NCBI GenBank assembly: GCA_015501075.1
Contig: JADNYJ010000111.1
Span: 1-64,000, forward strand
From: Gymnopilus junonius
Lineage: Eukaryota; Basidiomycota; Agaricomycetes; Agaricales; Galerinaceae
Reading direction: 5' to 3'
DNA length: 64,000 nt
Below, one piece after another: positions 58,395 to 64,000 of the stretch; position 1 is the first letter of the stretch, and each line of letters begins with the position of its first letter. Both the position numbers and the translations under genes were made by a program. Under the pieces are notes generated by a model that was not told the origin of the DNA, ran no database searches, and saw only the letters and a list, made by a program, of their open reading frames with translations.

Positions 58395-59896
58395 ATGTTC
58401 GGACTAGCTGGATTCCTCGCTATTGCGTCCTTAATTCCTGCCTTGGCATTAGCTCGCCCGGCTACACGAGCTGCCGCTGCTGTGAATCCCTACACCGGAA
58501 TCACTCACGGCGCGCTAGCCACCCCCGCCCAACTCTTCCTGTCCCCAGTATACTCCGCCGAAGTCACAGCCGCCGCCGCGAACATTGCCGATCCGACACA
58601 GCAAGCCAACGCGCTGAGCGTAGCCCAGATCCCACTTTCATCTGGTTCGATACTGTCGAAAAAGTACCTCTCTTGAGTCAATACCTCGGCAATGCCAGTG
58701 CGATGCAGCAGTCCAGTGGGCAGGAGGTTCTCGTGCAGATCGTCATCTATGATTTGCCTGATCGCGACTGCGCCGCCGCTGCTTCTAATGGAGAGTTCTC
58801 GATTTCGGACAATGGGCAAGCGAATTATTTCAACTATATTAATCAGATCGTCACTATTATCCAACGTGAGTTGATTTTGGTTATGGGGGTTGTTTAAAAA
58901 TTAGATTTCTAAATGCTTCCTTTCTTGCTTCTTATAGAATTCCCCGACGTTCATATCATAGCTGTCATTGAGCCTGACTCGCTAGCTAACATGGTGACCA
59001 ATCTCAGCGTTGAAAAATGTGCTAATGCTGCTTCGACCTATAAGGTACTTTTTTTTGTTTTCATATCTTGCTGATCGTGTTCACTGACTTTTCTACTATA
59101 GGCCTGTATCACATACGCCGTCCAGCAGCTGAACAGCGTGGGTGTCTCCATGTACCTCGATGCTGGCCACGCTGGATGGCTTGGATGGCCAGCTAATCTC
59201 GCCCCTGCTGCCCAATTATTTTCAGAACTTTATCTGAATGCAAGCTCTCCTGAATTTTTGCGTGGATTGGCTACCAACGTTGCGAACTATAATGCCTTGA
59301 GTGAGTGACAGGATGTGAACGTAAATCGAATTGACTCTGATATTAACGCCCCGATTTTTTAAGACGCCTCGACTCCTGATCCTATCACTCAGGGCAACGC
59401 CAACTACGACGAATGGCTCTACATTCAGGTAGATACTATTTTTCGTACTTAACGAGTTGACTATTGTATTGATATTTAACGTGAACCAAACCCAGGCTCT
59501 CTCTCCTCTCCTCACCCAAAACGGCTTCCCAGCCCACTTCATCGTTGACCAAGGCCGCGCCGGCGTGCAGAACATCCGCCAGCAATGGGGCGACTGGTGT
59601 AACGTCAAAGGCGCTGGTTTTGGAATCCAGCCTACCACAGACACTGGCTCCGAGCTCATCGACTCCATCGTGTGGGTCAAACCTCCCGGCGAGTGCGATG
59701 GGACTTCGAACACATCCTCGCCAAGATATGATTCTCATTGTGGTCTGGCTGACGCTGATCAACCTGCTCCGGAGGCTGGGACATGGTTCCAGGTGAGTTG
59801 AGGTTTGAAGAGTGTTGTATACAATTTCTTACGACGATTTCTTTGTAGGAATATTTCGCCACTTTGGTCGCTAACGCCAATCCAGCTCTGAGTTAA
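58395..59896 (+). CDS. GH6 cellobiohydrolase, secreted, without CBM1
   Basis: Cel6-type cellobiohydrolases cut cellobiose from the non-reducing end of cellulose by inversion. ATG 58395 opens a signal peptide (MFGLAGFLAIASLIPALALA), followed at once by the catalytic domain, so there is no N-terminal CBM1 or linker. Family marks: IVIYDLPDRDCAAAASNGEF (first active-site Asp), IAVIEPDSLANMVTN (acid Asp), SMYLDAGHAGWLGWPANL, LRGLATNVANYNAL, NGFPAHFIVDQGRAGVQNIR, WGDWCNVKGAGFG, DSIVWVKPPGECDGTS and PAPEAGTWFQ; it ends NPALS, TAA 59894-59896. Introns are near 58866-58938, 59046-59101, 59301-59362, 59430-59494 and 59793-59848. At about 58632 one base is missing (ATCCCACTTT for ATCCCCACTTT), which breaks QIPTFIWFD. 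The gene is otherwise intact. Confidence 0.93.
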
Positions 59897-62800
59897 ATTG
59901 GGCTGTTCTGTGCGATATCGAGTAGTAAAATACAGTCGAAACATTCTAGTATTCATCGGACAATCAAATATTCCATGCTCGCCAGGCACTTTCGAATCGT
60001 GAGGCCGCTTTTGAACTGAAGGTCAATATGCGGCTGTCTTAATAACAAGCTACATAAATAACCACATTCCGATCCCTTCTCAATCTAAAGTGAACCTGAG
60101 TACTAAAGACCCTACATACACCTCGTGGATTTATACTATAACTTTGTGCCCCTTCTTTTGCCTTTTTATTCTACATGGGACATCCCAAATTCGTGAATCG
60201 GGATTACTTTGACAGAGTCAAGGATGTCGATCAAATTATACTCTATCCAAAGAATTGATTTCGTCGAGGTCCTTTTGATCACCATACCGCCGAGAGCGTT
60301 AAGTGTATCGGAAATCGTACATTTCACGGGTCAAATAAAAGGTAGAGGAGGCTAAGCTTTGGGATCTTGCACGTTGGTAATGAGGAAACAAATACAATTC
60401 ACGTTAGTTGTGTGGATCCCTGGACCCTGGGATTTCTGGTAGCAGAGGTGACCGGTGACCAGTGACCCCAACCACCAACCACCAGCTTGCAGCCTGCCAG
60501 ATGGCAGAAACCTACAATTTGACTACGTTATTACTCTTTTGCAGCAATTTTCTCTTGGAAAAGTAGTATGGATAGGCCCGCATATGAGGTTTTCGAATGG
60601 AGACGTTCATCTCCATCGGTTCGAGAATGGTAGGTTTCGGTCGGTTTACACAATCTTCTATCTCAACTATCCTCAGGTGTCCCCACTTTTGCTCCAGGGA
60701 CTTCATGGAAGGCCGTGGTGAACGCCGCTCTCGACTTTGTCTATAATGAGAAGAATCAAAATGTCTACAGGACTACCACATTCATAAGCTCTTCTAACAG
60801 ACAACCGCACTGCAACTGACTTTTCGCTTGTTATTGCAGGAAAACAATTCCTTTGATGCCGTCTCAGAGAGACAGTCTGACTGTCAGCTTACGCAAGATA
60901 GAATTAACAGCTGCAGTCTCCAGTTTCTCGTACATATGTGATCATGGTTTTTACTGGCACACTTTTTAATTCTGGGTTTTGTATCTTCTAGCCCTCATAC
61001 AAATGGCTAGTCACTCAACATGGAATGCCTTGTCCCCTACCTGGTGTCTCTAAGCTTGTGACTTGAATCTCGTCCATCTTGCTTAAACAAGCTTTGTGGC
61101 CCAGCTGTTCTTTACTTTTTATTGTCCAAGGGTTCAAATTCATCACCCCTCATTCAATGGAGAACTTCCCCAGCTAATATCCCTCCATCTTGGTTCATGA
61201 TGAGCTCATCTCCACCTTGAAGGTTCGCCCCCTGGAGAACCTTGAATGCCAATCTATCCCAAACCCGCCTTCCGAGCCCGAGGCTTTCGATGTCAGAAAG
61301 GGTGCAAGACTGGTGCTTTTGTCAACGGACGTACATTTGATCCACAGACATCTTGAATTTTTAACCAGGGAACGATGTGAGGGGTGGGTTAGCCTGAGAT
61401 TCAGATCCTCGCTAATGATGGAGTAGGAGATGTGGTGCAAGTGAGGTTGCCGATGACGGGGAAGAGGGAGAGCGCAAACCGCCCTTTGAGTTGTCATGCA
61501 TTGAGCCTAGTCATTTGGTACTCGATTCCAGCTCGAGCTCAGGGCTGTTCTGGGAAGGAGATTGACCAGACCACGAATTCCACAATGTACAAGGAATCAA
61601 AGGTACTGGTACAGCTTGACCAATGTCCGCGTTAATGATAGCAAGAATACTCGCTGTATTGTTCACCCCAAACTGATCCCGATGCAGACCGTCAAGCTCC
61701 CAAAGTCCATGCCATCACAATGTGACCTGGTCCATGTCAGCACATTGTATAGAGGCCGAGACGAACATTCTGGCATCGAGATGAATGCGATGCACCCTCT
61801 CGAAAATTTCGCTGCCAGCCTGAGTTACGACGATGCCTGGAATACCTCAAGCAATTTGGCTGTGGAATATATCAAGCCATTGTGAGCGAAGTGCCTATGG
61901 TGTCTTCATCCACTCTCTGGAAGATCTAGGCAAACATTCATCTTAGCACTCTAGCTTGCTGGGTGAATTTCCTGTAGCATTGTCTTACAGCACTAGCGAA
62001 GGCTTCCAAGTTGTGGCCTACATCTACAGGCCATAGTCTCCCTGTTATCAACATTACCAATGGCATTGACGACACTGTCGTTACTGTGACCATTGTCACT
62101 GTCACTTCTGACAGCCTCTTGCACATTCTATCTCGTTCCACTTTACTTTCTCCCCAGTAGTTGATGCTTTTGTTGCGGGAAATGAAGATGATTCTGCTTC
62201 TGTTTTTTCCGCCACCTTGAATGGCCAGATCCGATGTTTGGCATCTTCCAGCACGAACAAGAATGTATCACTTAGGGAGGAAATAGCTCACGGCCATGAC
62301 ATCGTGCTGGATTGAAAGTAAGTAATCCTTTGAGACTTTCACTCATTCTTCCATTTCGAACATTAACCAATCTTCTTCTCCAGGTTTGGGAGACATCTTA
62401 TTTCAGTCATACATTTTCCCTCTTCCTCAAGTCCACGTCTTTTGGTCACAAATAGAAGCCACTTTGGCACTGTCAATTCTATCCTCCACCACATGCTTGC
62501 TTCTGCTCAACAGACCCGTCCAAAGCTGTATGGACATCGAAGGCACCCAGTATACTGAGCCAATCGATGTGGGCAAAAAGCAAGACCATGTTCCCTTTGC
62601 CTAAGCATGCAGGACCCAAGAATATTCTGGGGGATGGTTAATAGCAGCTGTGGAAGGATTCAGTGTCACTGATACTGGCACTGTTAGAGGCACGGGGGTG
62701 ATTGCACAGGAGGAATAAGTGGAATCTCTACCTGACAGAGAGTCATTGGTGATCAAAAGAGGTCAAAGGGAAGATCAGGATGATCAGATAATCTCGGCAG

Positions 62801-63287
62801 CCTCGCTGTGGATAGCAGCAGGCTCGCCTTCTCCCTCACCAATGTCTGATCAGTTGCACTTGGTGGATTGGCCTGCACACCCTGAAACCCCCGCCATGAC
62901 CTTCCTTTCAGTGCAAACTGGGGGAGCTGATTTCCTTTATGGGTACATCTCATGCGCATTCAAGAGAAGGAAGATTTTCAACATTGGGTCATGATACCCT
63001 TAGTAAGAAGAAGGAATAATGTTGGCCAAGATGAGTCATATAATGTCTGGTGTCCACTCAGGCCTTTGCGGGCAAAAAATGATAAGACTCAATTAATGCA
63101 CTGACAAACGTGGCACCAGTCTTTGTCGTACATTTCTTCACTATTAGTATTGGCTCAAATGTCATATCTGATGCCTTATTGTTATGTAATGAGTATTACA
63201 TCTACTCTTTACTGAGAGTCGGAGACAAGCAGCACTGTGTAAATAATGAGAAGTTGAGCTCTCCACTTCAGCTGCCTCTTCAAGGTC
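59897..63287. other. 3.4 kb without a recognised gene; possible coding remnants
   Basis: From about 61.1 to 63.0 kb the base composition looks coding-like and several frames read protein-like pieces on the plus strand: VHDELISTLKVRPLENLECQ at about 61193, VKLPKSMPSQCDLVHVSTLY at about 61690, and FVAGNEDDSASVFSATLNGQ at about 62170. Stops interrupt every frame, and I could not place them in a family. They may be remains of a retroelement or of a decayed gene. The first 1.2 kb (59.9-61.1) shows nothing. Confidence 0.35.
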
Positions 63288-64000
63288 TCATGGGTCACCT
63301 TTCAAATTATGCTGGGCTCTCAGCACAAGAGGGAAGTTTGTCAATGCCCAAGAATGTATTTTCTTCAGGGTCGTCGGTGATTCAATAAATGCCATTGAAC
63401 CACCTTTGCTAAATTGCAATTCAAGGCCCTTAAGTAGGCCTTGAAGTAAGGTTGAATATTGCAGTTGAGAAGGTTGAAAAAGCATAATGGCCTCCCTGCT
63501 AAGAGAAATTGCCTGATGAAGATCACCGAGGGTGCCAAGCTGTTCAAATTGCATCTGGAGGGCAGATCCAAGGGTATTGAGTAACTCAGAATGACCTGCA
63601 TTGCCCAGTTCAACAACCTCAAGAGCCTCTTTGATAAGCCAAATTGCCTCATCAAGGTCTTGTGGAGCACTCTGCTGCTGCTTACAGTTGGTGCAGAGGG
63701 CAATTGCAAGGTTATTGAGTACTGCAGGGTGGACTGAATGACCTGTTGGGCAATATTTAAGGGCCTCCCAATGAAAGTGAATTGCTTCATCAAGGTCACT
63801 AAGGGTGCCATATTGGTCAAAATGAGCCTGAAGTGTGATCCCGTGATTATCAAGGGTTGCAAAGTAATCTGGATGGGATGAATGGTGATTTTCAAGGGCC
63901 TGCCAGTTAAGAGACATAGCATCATCAAGATCACTCATTGCACCCTGCCACTCAAAATGTATATGAAGTGCACTGGCAAGATTACTGAGTGATATTGGGT
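63288..64000 (-). CDS. TPR-repeat protein, C-terminal part (runs off window edge)
   Basis: The minus strand is open from the window edge to a stop at 63288. It encodes about five repeats of 45 residues with the pattern LDEAI(x)..EAL...H....LNNLA(x)AL...F.Q.GTLSD, for example LSNLASALHIHFEWQGAMSD, LDEAIHFHWEALKYCPTGHS and LGSALQMQFEQLGTLGDLHQ. This is the tetratricopeptide-like array of large agaricomycete TPR proteins, often fused to a CHAT protease or NACHT domain. Here the array fades into a non-repeat tail (MAFIESPTTLKK...AQHNLKGDP), so a C-terminal CHAT domain is absent, at least in this frame. A protein-interaction scaffold is likely. The N-terminal part lies outside the window. Confidence 0.75.
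   Translation of the reverse strand, partial: PISLSNLASALHIHFEWQGAMSDLDDAMSLNWQALENHHSSHPDYFATLDNHGITLQAHFDQYGTLSDLDEAIHFHWEALKYCPTGHSVHPAVLNNLAIALCTNCKQQQSAPQDLDEAIWLIKEALEVVELGNAGHSELLNTLGSALQMQFEQLGTLGDLHQAISLSREAIMLFQPSQLQYSTLLQGLLKGLELQFSKGGSMAFIESPTTLKKIHSWALTNFPLVLRAQHNLKGDP
63514..63960 (-). repeat. 135-bp tandem repeats within the TPR gene
   Basis: The motif TCATCAAGRTCACT or a close variant recurs at about 63514, 63649, 63784 and 63919, exactly 135 bases apart. Nucleotide similarity between units suggests recent unit duplication or homogenisation. Confidence 0.75.

Noticed and set aside
1..64000. CRISPR arrays, bacterial operons, ribosome binding sites, riboswitches
   Set aside because: The DNA is eukaryotic nuclear sequence; no spaced direct-repeat array is present.

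Overview
The window is nuclear DNA of a filamentous basidiomycete, most likely an agaricomycete mushroom. Genes are broken by many short introns (about 50-70 bases, GT...AG). They encode a GH6 cellobiohydrolase, MYND/DUF4470 and F-box families typical of Agaricomycetes, and a 45-residue TPR array of the agaricomycete type. No species is claimed.

Layout. 0-4 kb: a doubtful membrane-protein exon, then a minus-strand tRNA 2'-phosphotransferase (Tpt1/KptA)-like gene with a long low-complexity tail. 4.1-7.6 kb: APP1-type phosphatidate phosphatase on the plus strand. 7.1-18.4 kb: a head-to-tail segmental duplication of about 5.6 kb. Each unit holds the APP1 3' end, an intergenic stretch and an MFS transporter, so the window has two MFS paralogs and a stranded APP1 3' fragment between them. 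Unit 1 carries a 702-bp mariner-type MITE; unit 2 carries GCACG-rich repeat DNA. 18.6-21.3 kb: MYND zinc-finger/DUF4470 gene (minus). 22.3-28.0 kb: catalytic subunit of DNA polymerase alpha. 28-35 kb: gene desert. 35.2-38.5 kb: MKT1-like post-transcriptional regulator. 39.2-40.1 kb: small acidic protein with a C-terminal zinc-finger-like motif. 40-48 kb: second gene desert. 48.0-50.1 kb: Notchless/RSA4 ribosome-assembly WD40 protein (minus). 50.3-55.1 kb: three tandem F-box paralogs, the first broken. 56.3-57.0 kb: a protein consisting only of the Bud6/Aip3 N-terminal domain. 58.4-59.9 kb: GH6 cellobiohydrolase. 60-63 kb: unexplained sequence. 63.3-64 kb: C-terminal end of a TPR-repeat protein running off the edge.

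Housekeeping genes (POL1, NLE1/RSA4, MKT1, APP1) sit beside lineage-specific and duplicated genes (MFS pair, F-box trio, TPR, truncated Bud6); no operon-like pathway joins them. The reading frames of several conserved genes can be followed only by assuming single missing bases, usually in short homopolymers. This happens in POL1, MKT1, NLE1, APP1 and GH6, while the MFS pair and two F-box genes are clean. I read these as clustered consensus errors rather than gene death, but that is an inference. I did not find a convincing new biological system. The best leads are the segmental duplication with signs of gene conversion, the MITE, the Tpt1-like fusion, the 15-nt micro-exon that completes the MYND finger, and the Bud6-domain-only gene.
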